This document shows positions 1 through 11,079 of a stretch of 64,000 nucleotides of DNA, in pieces. The notes below the pieces were generated by a model. That model saw only the letters and a program-made list of their open reading frames with translations. It searched no databases and was not told the origin of the DNA. How positions within the stretch are numbered: position 1 is the first letter of the stretch; every line of letters begins with the position of its first letter. Source of the stretch: Haliotis asinina (taxonomy: Eukaryota > Mollusca > Gastropoda > Lepetellida > Haliotidae); the NCBI RefSeq assembly GCF_037392515.1, contig NC_090290.1, positions 21,093,753 through 21,157,752 on the forward strand. The letters are read 5' to 3'. Both the position numbers and the translations under genes were made by a program.

Positions 1-310
1 GTTGCTGCACTATGACCACGTCAATAAACATACGAGACCTTGAAGCAGAGGTTGTCATGGAACAGTATATTTGAAGAGAAAGTAAAATCTTATAAGTGGA
101 ATAGTTGATGAAATCTACGATAAACTGGTTCATTAATTTCACGGAGCAGCTTCTAATGACTTTTTACAATGATTACTTTTGCAGGACATAACTTTCAGCA
201 TTGGGCAATTTCTCCCAGCAGTGTTGAACGTTTCAATCTTGATGATGTTTATTCAGGGAAGACAGGCAACAGGCATAGTTCAATCAGAAGTCAGAAGCAG
301 TATCCGCAAA
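1..310. other. No gene recognised
   Basis: Short random frames only; nothing identified. The same holds for 400-750. Confidence 0.5.
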
Positions 311-398
311 AAGCCCAGTCGACGAATTCTTGGTGTCGAGTTGGGCTTCTTGGGCATGCCAGAATCTTACTGATGTGGGTTCGAATCCCAGAATCACC
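311..398 (+). repeat. Hairpin followed by a tRNA T-arm-like sequence
   Basis: AAGCCCAGTCGAC (311-323) pairs with GTCGAGTTGGGCTT (335-348). At 375-391 TGGGTTCGAATCCCA forms a T-arm-like stem-loop. Probably a decayed tRNA-derived element; not a complete tRNA. Confidence 0.35.
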
Positions 399-752
399 TA
401 AAATGCGCCATGATTCGTGAACATAGTAATATTTTGCTTCATCCAAGGGCAATCTATGGTGCTTATCAGTATTGTTCTTTACTCACCACCTCCCCTCTGT
501 GAGTTGATGCATGTATCTGCACACTTTTACATAAACGGCATACGATTAAATGCGGTGCTAATTCCAACCCACTCACAAATGAACAGCACCTACTGTTCCA
601 CTGTGGTTTATTGTCGTTGTACAATGCTCTGCTTCTTCCTGCCTGTTCAGTCTTTGAGATGTCATGTGCAAACTCTGATATGATCGTAATACTATTCAAT
701 GCAGCCATAATTCCAAATCAATCACACACGTACAACACCTATTGTTTTATTA

Positions 753-905
753 GGGGCCGTGGGCTAGCACAGTGGTTATAGCTCGACACGCCGAGAGCCC
801 AGGGTGAAATTACCCACCTTGCTACAATATCTGAAGCCCATTTCTGGTGTCTCCCGCCTGATATTGCTGTACCATTGCTAAATGCGGCGTAAAACTACAC
901 CCACG
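753..905 (+). mobile_element. Family C tRNA-derived SINE
   Basis: The tRNA-like head GGCTAGCACAGTGGTTATAG (A-box region) is followed by a decayed B box, a body with GAAGCCCATTTCTGGTGTC, and the tail GCGGCGTAAAACTACAC. It is the only copy here with a clear 5' tRNA head on the plus strand near full length. Confidence 0.75.
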
Positions 906-1267
906 CCACTGTTTCACTGTACTTTATTGGCGTTTATCAATGTTGAGCTTCTCTCTTCCCTTCCCTTCGTGTGCAAACTGTGATGTAACTGGTACTTTAC
1001 CGACTGTACACTGTTGTGTATTCAGACATCCTGCTCACAAAGAAGCCTTGAAGGGAAATAGATGATTGGTTTGATTGGCATTTTAGAATTTGAGGAATAA
1101 TAAGAAATATATGATACTTTATGTCATACCTTACATACAGTATCGTATGACACAGTAAAGTATCGTCTAGACAGTGGTTTAATGCGCAACAATTGGCACG
1201 CATCCCGGCTCTATCTGATCAAGCTTCTGTGTTTGTGAACATTTAGTACATGAACTTAGTACATAAA

Positions 1268-1484
1268 CATCTGGGTCAGTATTGGTCTCCAGCGTCCATA
1301 CCTTTCATAAGGGTCGACTAACGTGACCGGGTGTCAGACTCGTTGACTGACTATCCCATGTCATTGTACTACAATTGCGAAGATCGATGCTCATGATGTC
1401 AATCACTGGATCTCTGTTTCAGACTCATTTACAGACCGATGTCATATAAGCAGATTATTGTTGAGTGCGACTTTAAACGACAAG
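1268..1484 (+). mobile_element. Family A element, diverged
   Basis: GGGTCGACTAACGTGACCGG, ATCGATGCTCATGATGTCAA, ATTTACAGACCGATGTCATA, and a decayed tail. Confidence 0.65.
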
Positions 1485-1532
1485 CACTAGCAGGTTAACA
1501 AACAAACACTCGAAAGACGTAAACGTTTCAGT

Positions 1533-1655
1533 CATTAGGCAAGTGGGTAAAGTGCTCGCTCGTCACGCCGAAGACCCAGGTTTGATTCTCCTCATGGGTA
1601 CAATTTGTGAAGCCCATTTTTGTATCCCTCTCCCGTGAAACTTTAACTGTGGGAT
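1533..1655 (+). mobile_element. Family C tRNA-derived SINE, 3'-truncated
   Basis: AAGTGGGTAAAGTGCTCGCT (A-box side), CAGGTTTGATTCTCCTC (B box), GGGTACAATTTGTGAAGCCC. The usual AATATTGC/GGCGTAAAAC tail is absent. Confidence 0.7.
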
Positions 1656-1659
1656 ATGT

Positions 1660-2708
1660 GGTTTATCAACTGATGACTACGATAAAATACTAAATGGTAC
1701 GAAACTATCCAAAAACGTTATAGATGACAGACATTTTAAAAACTCATTTCAGAAACCCGTGAGAGTTTTATCACCGTATCTACGCTTACGCCTAATGACC
1801 TATCCCAAAGTCTATTTACCGTCAACTTTCATCACTTACGTGCAAACAGCCGTGCAGCGTGGTAAGATATTTCACCACGGGGTTATGCTTGGTTGATTAA
1901 TTAGCAAAACGCCCTGCCATTGCGATAAGGAAAATACCAGCATGAAAGTGTTTCCTCTTGCTGTTCCAGTGTAACAATCTAAAGTTTGTTTATATAGTCA
2001 TAGGGAGGATGCATGTGCACACGCTGTTCGCGGTTATAGTAAAAGTTTGATGCTCTTTTCATAACCGTTTTAACGTGTTTGGCTGGTAGATAACCTTCTA
2101 TTATCACGGAGTTCGAGCACAATCAATATAGGCCACGCGTGTGTGTGTGTGAAAATAAACGCCCTTACCCACTCTCTAACAGTTTCAAGATTCGTTGGAG
2201 TATAAATAACGGAAGTGTTAGCACTGTTAATAAGAATGACTTAACTTCAGTTTCAGCAATCAATTTGTCTGACTCCCCATTGTTCCTGTTGCCTTTGGGT
2301 TTGTTACCTTCTAGTCTCTTGACTGCCATCGGAAAAGGTTCCCGGGTTTGCAGCAAGGAACACAATCCTTCGAGTACTCTTTGTCATGGAGAAGGTAATG
2401 GGTAGTCATCGCATCATCTGAAACGTCCTCGTGGTTAAGAAAGGGCAGCGCTTGTTGGGAGAAACCCTACTGGCTATCTGCACTGCTTGTTGAAGGGACA
2501 AGGGTACCTTAGGTGAGAATGAGCTGAGCCAGTCTGACTGAGCCAGAATCCTTTACTGCATTAATGCATATGTAATTAACAATACATATTATGATGACGA
2601 TGATGATGATGATGATGAAGACGAGGATGATGATAGTTTGTCGTGTACTACCGACATATACGCCTCAGGCTCTTACACTCCCCTTTATCTACTGCGGTAT
2701 CACGTAAA
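1660..2708. other. No gene recognised
   Basis: Apart from the GAT microsatellite, no repeat or coding signal found. A GT-run (GTGTGTGTGTG) lies at 2139. Confidence 0.5.
2590..2633. repeat. Microsatellite (GAT)n
   Basis: Imperfect GAT/GAC/GAG triplets, about 14 units. Confidence 0.9.
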
Positions 2709-2710
2709 TA

Positions 2711-3217
2711 GACTCTTAAAAAAAGTAGGGGTCTTTATTTTTTTATTTACAATTACTAATATTTAGGAAATTTATCGGAGTAAATCAATGTTGATATAAA
2801 ATTATTGAATGTTTTGAGCGTGCATCTCCATTTGCACTTCCTTGCAACCATAGTTATTTGGAATGTAGTCGCTTCTGAAAGATGATTGGTGTATGGCATG
2901 TAATTTGCATGTGTACAATTTTCATTTTTTGATTTAAAAACAAACATTAACAAATGTGTGATGCAAGATGAGATTCGATATGAATGTTCTATGTGATTTC
3001 TCGATCTTCTTGAAAAAACTTCAAAATCAAGGATGGGACCCCATGCACGTGTATGTGGCTACTGCGTTGTGCACGTGCATATCATGCGTTCTGTTTGGGG
3101 GTGGTAATAGAAGGAAATGGTGGTGCGTTAATAAGATGTCTGTCCTTGAAATGTTTGTTAACGTTTACACTTTCTAACCAGACTGAAAGTTCATTATCCC
3201 CTACTTTTTGAAGAGTG
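2711..3217 (+). mobile_element. Tc1/mariner-type MITE, copy 1 (507 bp)
   Basis: About 20-bp terminal inverted repeats ([C/G]ACTCTT, A-run, GTAGGGG) at 2711-2731 and 3198-3217, flanked on both sides by TA (2709-2710 and 3218-3219), the target duplication expected of Tc1/mariner elements. The interior matches the copies at 9052 and 17822. It carries two CACGTG words about 30 bp apart (near 3045 and 3072). No transposase motif is evident, so it is non-autonomous. Confidence 0.8.
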
Positions 3218-3587
3218 TATAAGTGAGGCCCACTGCAGATATTTGCATCCCTGTAAAAGAATACTTTTAATATAACCAAATATTGGGAGAAATATGCGCG
3301 TTGACACGACTAACACAGCTATGTGACGTGGATGTAATTTTGAAAGGAAACATGTACGGGCGCCGAAATATATGTCACTTGTTCCTGCCTCTTCTTTGAT
3401 GACTTTTTCGAAGAATCAATATAGTTCTATTCCCGATGCCTCCTGTTATTCGGCAGTGCATTTTATAAGTGTTGTAACTGCGCAACAATGTTTCAGTCAT
3501 AAGAAGCAGAAGACAGCATCCACTAGAGGGATTGAAACCCTTGACTAATGGTCATTTGCTAAAGCTTGAATTAATCCATGATATAGT

Positions 3588-4262
3588 GTGTGAGTGAGTG
3601 GGTGAGTGAGTTAATATTTAACGTCACATCGGCAATATTCCAGCGATATTGTGACAAGAACATTTAACACTGAAATGGAATATACGTGTATTATAAAAAC
3701 CTGTAGACAAAGGACATTAAAAGAAGTAGAATATCACAAGTAGCATTAGAATTAGCGTGGAAAGTCAAAACTAATATCACTATTTGGACAATACAATATG
3801 AAAACAGGCTATAGATCACCAACAACTGAAGATAGATCACCATACTAGATACCATGGGGACTTACAGTACCTTTGCTATCTGTATGGATCCTAGTTGGAT
3901 TTAGACCATCCCTTCAGCCGCTGGCGAGTGTAAGAAATGTCAGCCAAAATTGAAATAACAAGAATAATACATCCAAAAGACCTGGTTTAAATTTACTTCA
4001 AAAGTTCTTGAATTTACGTACCCTCTCAGGAAGACAATAATTTTACAATAATTCAACCCCCTTTGAGGTCACAGCCACTAACAATCTCAGTTACTAATCC
4101 TAACTACAAATAATAATATATTTATCTATTTACGAATCATTTAACAAATCTAATTCTTTCAAAAATGCAATAATAAAATGAGGAGTTACATTATTAAAAG
4201 GCTCTTTCATAGTTCGGGATTTTAAATATTTATCCCTTGTATTCCATAATGGACATTTGCAA
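3588..4262 (-). mobile_element. Family B: LINE 3' end with C-terminal ORF remnant
   Basis: Longest copy of this family. On the minus strand it runs from a coding remnant (4262 to 4130: CPLWNTRDKYL, then NNVTPHFIIAFLKELDLLN and stop) through an A/T-rich 3' UTR to a tail ending AATATTAACTCACTCACCCA at 3588. The peptide resembles the post-reverse-transcriptase C-terminus of jockey/I-type non-LTR elements (Cys-Pro-Leu-Tyr/Trp motif). The other copies share the same 3' end but stop at different 5' points, the hallmark of target-primed reverse transcription. Confidence 0.7.
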
Positions 4263-4350
4263 GGGCAGTCGGCGTAAAGATGCGGATTTGATTCCCTACC
4301 TTTAGGTACAATCTGTAATGTCAGCATAATACTGCTGGTGTACTCTATAC
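4263..4350 (+). mobile_element. Family C tRNA-SINE fragment fused to the LINE remnant
   Basis: GATGCGGATTTGATTCCCTA followed by GGTACAATCTGTAATG and CTGGTGT matches the B-box and body region of the tRNA-derived SINE. It begins where the LINE coding remnant ends, so part of the overlapping minus-strand open frame is SINE, not LINE. Confidence 0.5.
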
Positions 4351-4504
4351 ACCAACTCACACATTCTGAATCAACCACCCACAGACTGAATAACCTTTCG
4401 TGAATATTCCATAAGTATCAAAAGAATAAATTGGTTTAGATATTCCATTTTGGGAAATAAATTCAGGAGTGGCAGAGTATTCATTAATTACACGTGTGTC
4501 TTTG

Positions 4505-4718
4505 ACCCGTAAAGATTCGGTCAAGAACTGGTCTTGAGTAACCCATGCTCAGGGGCGAAAAACGGGATCGGGAGGTCAAGGTAGCGTACATGGTTCACAC
4601 ATTTCTCAATATCTCAGTTGCGTACATCGATGCTCATGCGGTCCAGATTCGATTATTTACAGATCGGCGCCATTAGCTGCAACATGGCTTAGTCCAGAAT
4701 TAAACTAAACTGACTCAG
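4505..4718 (+). mobile_element. Family A element, diverged
   Basis: AACGGGATCGGGAGGTCAAG, ATCGATGCTCATGCGGTCCA, ATTCGATTATTTACAGATCG, AATTAAACTAAACTGACTCA. Confidence 0.65.
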
Positions 4719-4719
4719 T

Positions 4720-6966
4720 GTTGTAGAAAGCGATCTTAATGCTAAGGTGACCGTAACTCTTAGTCCTAGTATTGTCTTATACAACAGCATCTAGTTACCC
4801 ATGGTGAAAATACATGGTTCAAGTTTCCTCCTCTGATTGCATGTTCCTATGTCCAATACTGTATCTACTAAGACATATATAAGATATATTCTAATAACCG
4901 ATTGTATTTAAACAAATAAACTGAGCGCTTTTTCAAGTATAAAAACACCGATATACACTCTGGAAACTTGCAATTGTTTTAGAGGAAACAAAAACTAAAT
5001 TGTTAGCTACAAAACAATCCTGCGTGTTTTCAAGTATTAAATGTAAAATACATTCTGTCTCACAAATATCCCAGGCCTCCCCTTAATGCAATATATGTTT
5101 TAATTTCCATTGTTCCTTGTGCTTTTAAACTCTACATTTAAAATGCTGGAGGTCTCCCAGTAGCGTGAGAAATCAGATATAAATACATGCTGACGCACCT
5201 TCAAGAAACCGCAAAGTGACAGGAAGATTGCCATGCATTTTAATTTAGAATGTGGAACTGTCCAACAATTCTGGAACGTTGTATCCCTTTCAAGTCAGTT
5301 GTACGAAAACAGATTTTTACTGAAAATCTTTTTTCCTGGGTAAAACAACTAATCAGCGTATTTTAGGAATATGGGAACAATGCCTATTATTGCTTATACT
5401 ATGTGTAGGTCTCTGTTTCATAATCTTCAATAATAAGAAGAATTGGTCGGCTCTTAAAGGTGGTGGTTGGATCGTTCAATCAACAACAGCAAACAAGGAA
5501 ACCATATTCAGACCGTTTCCCAGGATATTGTAAACAGTAAAATAAGATAATAGACATACAGCTTTCCATGCACGCCTTCTCTTGCTATATCCGAACCGCT
5601 TGGTTCCCGCAGTATTTTACCAGTGTGCTTGTTTAACATCATTGGAGTGTTCCATCTACACTGGCTGAATTGTTTACGACTGGCCTTGGGTATGTGGTCT
5701 TTTGGCCTCGAGAAGCGCTCGTCTGGTAGGCTGATAACCTGTGTCATCATGTCTACAGGTGCCGAAATAATCCTCGGAAATACACACCCTTCAACATCAG
5801 CCGATTATGCGAAGCATATGCACTCCATGTCCAGCAACAGATTTATTCCTGTCGAATCCCCACGTTGCACGGACGCAATCTGCGGCATGTTTGTCAGTCG
5901 TCGTAATTGGACCAACAGGTTACTTCAACCTCCCCAATACTAGGGATGTGAGATGAATGTATGACCCTGAGCAAGACAAGTGAGGACAGACAGACTAGCC
6001 TCGGAATATTTACATGTAATGTACCGACTGCACAAATCATTGATGAAGTCTGCACCAAACATGCATCTACATACTTAACCTTCACTCTGTGTGAGACGCT
6101 GTCCAGGAAGAATTGCTGGTTTTCAGTAAAATATTCTAGCAATCGTGGAATTTGATGCGGATTGAGTTCAAATTTGGGTTCGTCATGCCAAGATTTAGAT
6201 ATCTTCCAGTGCTGTATTCGTTGGAGTTTTTTTATTGCCGTCAGTTTATGCATCGTGGTAACAACATTGTGACGTGCCGCAAATGCCTTGCACTGTCAAA
6301 TTAGAGTGTCTTCATATATAACCCAAATGCCTTTTATTTCGTAGACATTCCGACGGATTCTATGTCTTGGCGTATCTGTTTTAATCCCTACTATTATTTA
6401 GGATTCAATTTCCAAATTTGACTGGTCATTTGGAAACGAACATGAAAATGTGACGTATTTTGTCTGGTCCCAAACGTCAAATGAAATACTAGTATACGAT
6501 TGTAGAACATTCTGATTTCTATCATTTCAGACAATTTTATTTCTCGTAAAGCGATTCAGGTCCTTGGTCCACGATGACATAACGCCAGTGGTCTCAGACA
6601 TAGGGTCAACACGCTGTTGTGTACGATTTGGAACACGTCCTTACATGTGCTACTTGATTACTATCGATGTATAGTATGGGATAAAAATATAAAAAAAATG
6701 CAATCTGAATACATCGAAACGAACCACTTCCGTTCATGACAACTCGTCGAATTATCCTGGTCTGTACTCATTTTCCCGTCACACTGGTTTCCACTGACCA
6801 TTTTACCAGGAACATTCCGGCTTGTTCCGTAGAACGGAAACAGGAAACACTTAACAGTTGGTTAATCTTGCTCTTAACATCCAAGCAACAAATGTAAGTT
6901 ATGATTACACAATGCCACTTAGAAAGTGGTCAGATGTAACATATGTTATATTTGGGATTACACTTT
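4720..6966. other. No gene recognised; one open region of interest
   Basis: Frames at 5623-5943 (plus) and 5894-6253 (minus, 119 codons) have ordinary composition but no motif, homology or splice pattern that I recognise. The rest is A/T-rich and empty. Confidence 0.4.
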
Positions 6967-7099
6967 CCTAGCAAAGTACAGATTCTAGTACTTTTTGGTT
7001 TGTGTCCCATCTGGGGTTCGAAGGATCTGAGTTTGAGGACGTGGGTTCGAATCGCGAATGGGACTCAAGTAAAAGCACTAGAATCTGTACTTTACTAAG
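6967..7099. repeat. Inverted repeat (about 130-bp palindrome) with tRNA T-arm-like core
   Basis: Outer arms 6967-6995 and 7071-7099 match (AAGTACAGATTCTAGTACTT against its complement). Inner arms (GTGTCCCAT...TTCGAA against TTCGAAT...ATGGGAC) also pair. The core has GTGGGTTCGAATCGC, similar to a tRNA B box. A non-autonomous element is likely. Confidence 0.7.
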
Positions 7100-7171
7100 A
7101 AACTGTAACCCCCCAAAACAGCATATGCTACAAGTGAAACTCATATAAACATCAGTGACCAGACAATAGAA

Positions 7172-7312
7172 GTTGTTCACTGGTCGCGAGGGGGCCATGG
7201 GTTCACGTACCCTCGAGGTTTGTTTATGTTCCCCGAACCCGCAGGGCAATGGGAACATAAACAAACTTCGAGGTTACATGAACTCGTGGCCCCCGAGGGA
7301 CCAGTGAACCAC
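7172..7312. mobile_element. Fold-back element (long palindrome, about 60-bp arms)
   Basis: Arms 7172-7233 and 7251-7312 are near-complementary, from GTTGTTCACTGGTC through TTTGTTTATGTTCCC, around a 17-bp centre. A relative of the right arm plus its downstream flank is at 51797-51940, so this is a dispersed element and not a chance palindrome. Confidence 0.8.
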
Positions 7313-7689
7313 GTATTTATCTTACCGAACACCTGAATTTTAATTTTGAGCTGTTTCAAGCCCACTAAGTCTTGCAAATACACTGCGTGCTTGAATGAAT
7401 ACGGAGTAGCAATGACACTGTCTTTAAGGAACAAAAACATGCCTGATTTTAACACAAAGTTGCTCTGTGATGAATTTTGATTCCTTTGCTGACGAGCCCA
7501 AATGGTTTGGGGTTATGAAAAATGCATTTCGCGGTCCGGAGCTACGTCCCTTAGGTATGAAAGGATCCGGTATTCAATGAGAAGATTTTACCATAATATT
7601 TTGCATCGCCTTCCCAACGTCCTGCCAGCGCTCATGTAATGTACCAAAGTGGTATTCGTCTAGCCTTGATATAAAAAAACAGACAATGA

Positions 7690-8125
7690 GTGTGTGTGTG
7701 AGAGTGATTGAGAGAGTGAGTGAATTACAATTTCAAGTCATATGGTCACATTTTCACCCACTGCGAGACTATAAGAGTTGCAGATATCGAAATAAGATTT
7801 GACGAAATAAATATATGTCGACAAAGCACATTAAACTACCTAAGTTATCACAGATTAAGACCAAAAAGTAGCATGAACAATAATTATACATACTATAACA
7901 CAATATAAACACGGGCTATAGATCGCCAACATCTGAGGCAGATCACCCCATACGAGAGACCACTGAGGGTTGCAGTACCATTGCTACATGCATTGACTCT
8001 AGCTGGATTCATAACATTCCTTCAGGTATTAGCCATGGATTAAACGAACACATATTCCAAAATTTAAAAACAAAGTACGAATAAATAGACTTTGAATGAC
8101 ATGGTCTTACGTACCCTCTCATTGG
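7690..8125 (-). mobile_element. Family B LINE 3' end
   Basis: Starts with a GTGA-type simple repeat and carries the family words AACACGGGCTATAGATCGCC, GCAGTACCATTGCTACATGC, and ACGTACCCTCTC. The first 100 bp are strongly decayed. Confidence 0.65.
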
Positions 8126-8178
8126 GACTCGGGTTTATAGCGTTTCATGTGGAAAGGGAACAAAACTTTCGCGTAGCA

Positions 8179-8335
8179 GTGATCGAGTGATTGAGGTTTA
8201 CATTTTAAGCATTATTCCAGCTGTGTCAGGGAACGCGACGAAGCAATGAGGTTCGCACATAGTCAGTATATTGATAATCGAACCTGCGACTTTAAGCGTG
8301 ACGAGCAAACACTAAAACCATTTACACTACCTCCT
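8179..8335 (-). mobile_element. Family C tRNA-derived SINE
   Basis: Minus-strand copy: CATTATTCCAGCTGTGTCAG in the tail part and AATCGAACCTGCGAC (complement of a B box) followed by CGTGACGAGCAAACACT. Confidence 0.55.
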
Positions 8336-9051
8336 TTGCCTCAGATACGCACGTCATCTACTAATTACTTTAAGTGTTAATGCAAGAAATGTGGACAGTG
8401 TATTGCCAATAGTTAATAATTTTTAATTGCTGTTGATCCTTTTTTCACATGTTGCACCGACCATACTTGAAACATGAACCTGTTGAGTGTGCACCTGGTA
8501 ACAATGTGAATTCTCTCTTTATGATGTGGTGCAATATTCCAGCAGACCAACGTGTGACGTGCACCCGAGCATGGCCTTCCTTCCAAGATTTCAACGACGA
8601 CATACAAACCATCAAAATTGCTGTTGTGTAACAGCATTCAAGGTCTGTCATTCATCACTCAGTCTCTGAATATATACAATGATTATAATAGTAACAAACA
8701 AACCTATTCAAATTGAAAAGGAGCCCCATGGAGACTTGTTTCATTAATGGCTTCAGCATTGCAGAGAGGGCAAGGCAGTAGGGAAAACAGTGTGTCTGTG
8801 AAACTGATTATCTAAAAACTGATTATATACACAAACTAATATAGCAGTTGTTTCAGTACTGCATAAAGAATACTTGGCCAAGGAGACGACTACATGCATT
8901 GGTAAAGAGGCATTTTGTGCATAATCAAATTCGAATTCGAGTGGCGATATTTACAATAGCACTTTCATCTTATACAGCTGTTTGTAATACCAGAATCATT
9001 TTTTATCTGTCCAGTTACTTCCTCAGCAGTCTTTAAAGAATAAGAATAATA

Positions 9052-9526
9052 TACTCTTCAAAAAATGTTTCAATGTACGGTTGTCGAAATTGGGAGATAT
9101 ATTCGACTGAATCAGTGTTGACAATAATAATGGATGCTTTGAGAATGCATCACCACATGGATTTCATTCAAAGCAAAGTTGTTCGTTCAGTTATCCCCCT
9201 TGTTAGGTGACATGAAAATTTCAGGTTACAAAAAAAAATTTCAGTCAGTAGTGTGTGATTTGACCCTGAAAACCCTGACCATGCACAGATGCAAGAAAAT
9301 TATCGGAAAAAATGGTCTACAGCGATTTATCGACCTGCCTGAAAAACGTCAAGATTCATAATGACACCCCATGCACGTGTAGGAGGCTCCCACGTTGTGC
9401 ACGTGCTTCCCATGCATTGTGTTTGTGTGTGGTGATTACGTGAAATGATGTTGCATACACAAGATGAATGTCGTTGTAACGTTCCTCAATGGGTTTTCTT
9501 TCTACCAGACGTCATTGTTAAGAGTA
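9052..9526 (+). mobile_element. Tc1/mariner-type MITE, copy 2 (475 bp)
   Basis: Starts TACTCTTCAAAAAATG after TA and ends TTAAGAGTA before TA. The right half is clearly related to copy 1, including the two CACGTG words (near 9375 and 9399); the left half is more diverged. No coding potential recognised. Confidence 0.65.
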
Positions 9527-9529
9527 TAT

Positions 9530-10285
9530 ATAAACAGTTCAGTCTCTACCAGGCAATCGAGTGAATAACGCCAACCGCGCTCTCTATCCTGTCCGCGTCA
9601 TCCACGAAGTCGTCTCATCAACCAGGATTGGTTGCTGCGACCTGCATAACATGACCCCCAACAGCGTCTCTACTTCGAATACAGGAATCCTTCAAACATA
9701 ACACAATACATACATAAATAAGCCATCAACTGATTGTATTTCCAACACACGTCTCTGTCGTCGAGACAAAGGTGAGTAGTATTGGTTATTCAGCGCCCTG
9801 GTGATTTCTGCCACGTACATAACAGTCAGTTTATTCGGACACTGGCCACAGGGGTCATTCTCATGCCAACTGCTTGTATCATAGATCGTCGCCTCAAAGA
9901 ACAATGTCTTCACTACGGGATATTATCGACCACAACTCCTGTAAGTACATCTAGCATCGTAATGAGTATTGCCAGCCCTTATTTAAGATTCTTCACTTTG
10001 AATATCTTTGCTTTGCGTTTGAACTAAATGATGTTGCTGGTGGTGTTATTCACACAAAACAGGAAATGTTTTTTCATAAGGAAACAATCGATTTATACAT
10101 ATGAATATTACACATAATTTTATATCTCGCCCAAGAGGCTTAAAAGGTTGATTGTCAGATCTTACTGTTGGCCGCAGGTGGTTCTTAGTAGGTCGATCAG
10201 TTTCAAAAGAATGACTTTAGATGTACAGGTCAGGTGCGTGCGAGATAATGTGATCGAACTTAAAGTTGTCAGTGCAAGTGGTGAA
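9530..10285. other. No gene recognised
   Basis: A slightly more G/C-rich part (9560-9930) has short frames on both strands without recognisable features; a donor-like AAAGGTGAGTAG lies at 9769. Confidence 0.4.
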
Positions 10286-10288
10286 ATC

Positions 10289-10432
10289 GGTGTGAGTGAG
10301 TTTACGTTTACACCGCCTCTAACAATGTTCCAGCAATATTATGGACAGGGGCACTAGACGTTGGCTTCATGTATTGTACCCGTGTGGGGAATCGAACCCT
10401 GGTCTTGGGCGTGACGTGCGATCTCGATTAAT
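10289..10432 (-). mobile_element. Family C tRNA-derived SINE
   Basis: The best-preserved B box of the family on the minus strand (GGGTTCGATTCCCCAC), with GTGAGTGAGTTTACGTTTAC at the tail side. The tRNA head is cut off at about 10432. Confidence 0.75.
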
Positions 10433-10596
10433 GCTAGGGTAGGTTAGGTTAGGTCTTCTGTTGATAACATTAACTAGTTAGAATATTAGTCTTTCGTCTC
10501 GGTTTATCTTTATGTACATCTTGTATTAATTCACCTAAATGATTTTCCTTCCTGAAAGTATAGCATTTTATTTGTTTTGTATATAATTGCTCATGT

Positions 10597-10965
10597 GATC
10601 TCGTATCTCCTATATTTAACTACGCACAGATTTTTGTGTTTTTTTTGGGGGGGTTACACAACCCATATCTTGTTAGCTACAGGTACGAAGCGTTAGTTTA
10701 TTCTTGGCAACAATTACTTAGTGGAGTTTTTAACTAAAACTTTATAATTCAATGTAGGGACCAAGCATAAAAATGTTCATTTAAAGAATTTTTTCTTGAA
10801 TGTATAAATGTACAATATGTGATCCAATTTCTAATTGTGTTTATCATCTCGTATCTGTTATATATAGTTATCTTCAGATTTTGTTTGTTGCTTGAGGTGT
10901 CAGCTGCAGATACGAAACGTACACTGTTTATTGTCAACATTTACTAAATGCAGTGTTTCTGTTAT
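10597..10965. repeat. Diverged direct duplication, spacing about 250 bp
   Basis: CTCGTATCTCCTATATTTA, CAGATTTTTGTGT, ACAGGTACGAAGCGT, and CAACAATTACTTAGTGGAG (10597-10733) recur in order as CTCGTATCTGTTATATATA, CAGATTTTGTTTG, GCAGATACGAAACGT, and CAACATTTACTAAATGCAG (10846-10965). Confidence 0.55.
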
Positions 10966-10967
10966 GC

Positions 10968-11079
10968 ATCATCGATGCTCATGCTGATCACTGGATTGTC
11001 TGGTCCAGATTCGATATATTTACAGACCGCCGCCATATAGCTACAACTGACTGCGGCGTAAAACTAAACTCACTCACTA
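10968..11079 (+). mobile_element. Family A element, 5'-truncated
   Basis: ATCGATGCTCATGCTGATCA, TTTACAGACCGCCGCCATAT, GACTGCGGCGTAAAACTAAA with CTCACTCACT tail. Confidence 0.8.

Noticed and set aside
331..398. Functional tRNA gene
   Set aside because: Only a T-arm-like GGTTCGAATCC is present; acceptor stem pairs over 4 bp only and no D arm or anticodon arm fits.
5894..6253. 119-codon minus-strand frame
   Set aside because: No domain, no splice context, and overlapped by frames on the other strand; left as unassigned.
10436..10457. Telomere-like GGTTAGGTTAGG run
   Set aside because: Only about three imperfect units; too short for a telomeric or interstitial telomeric repeat.
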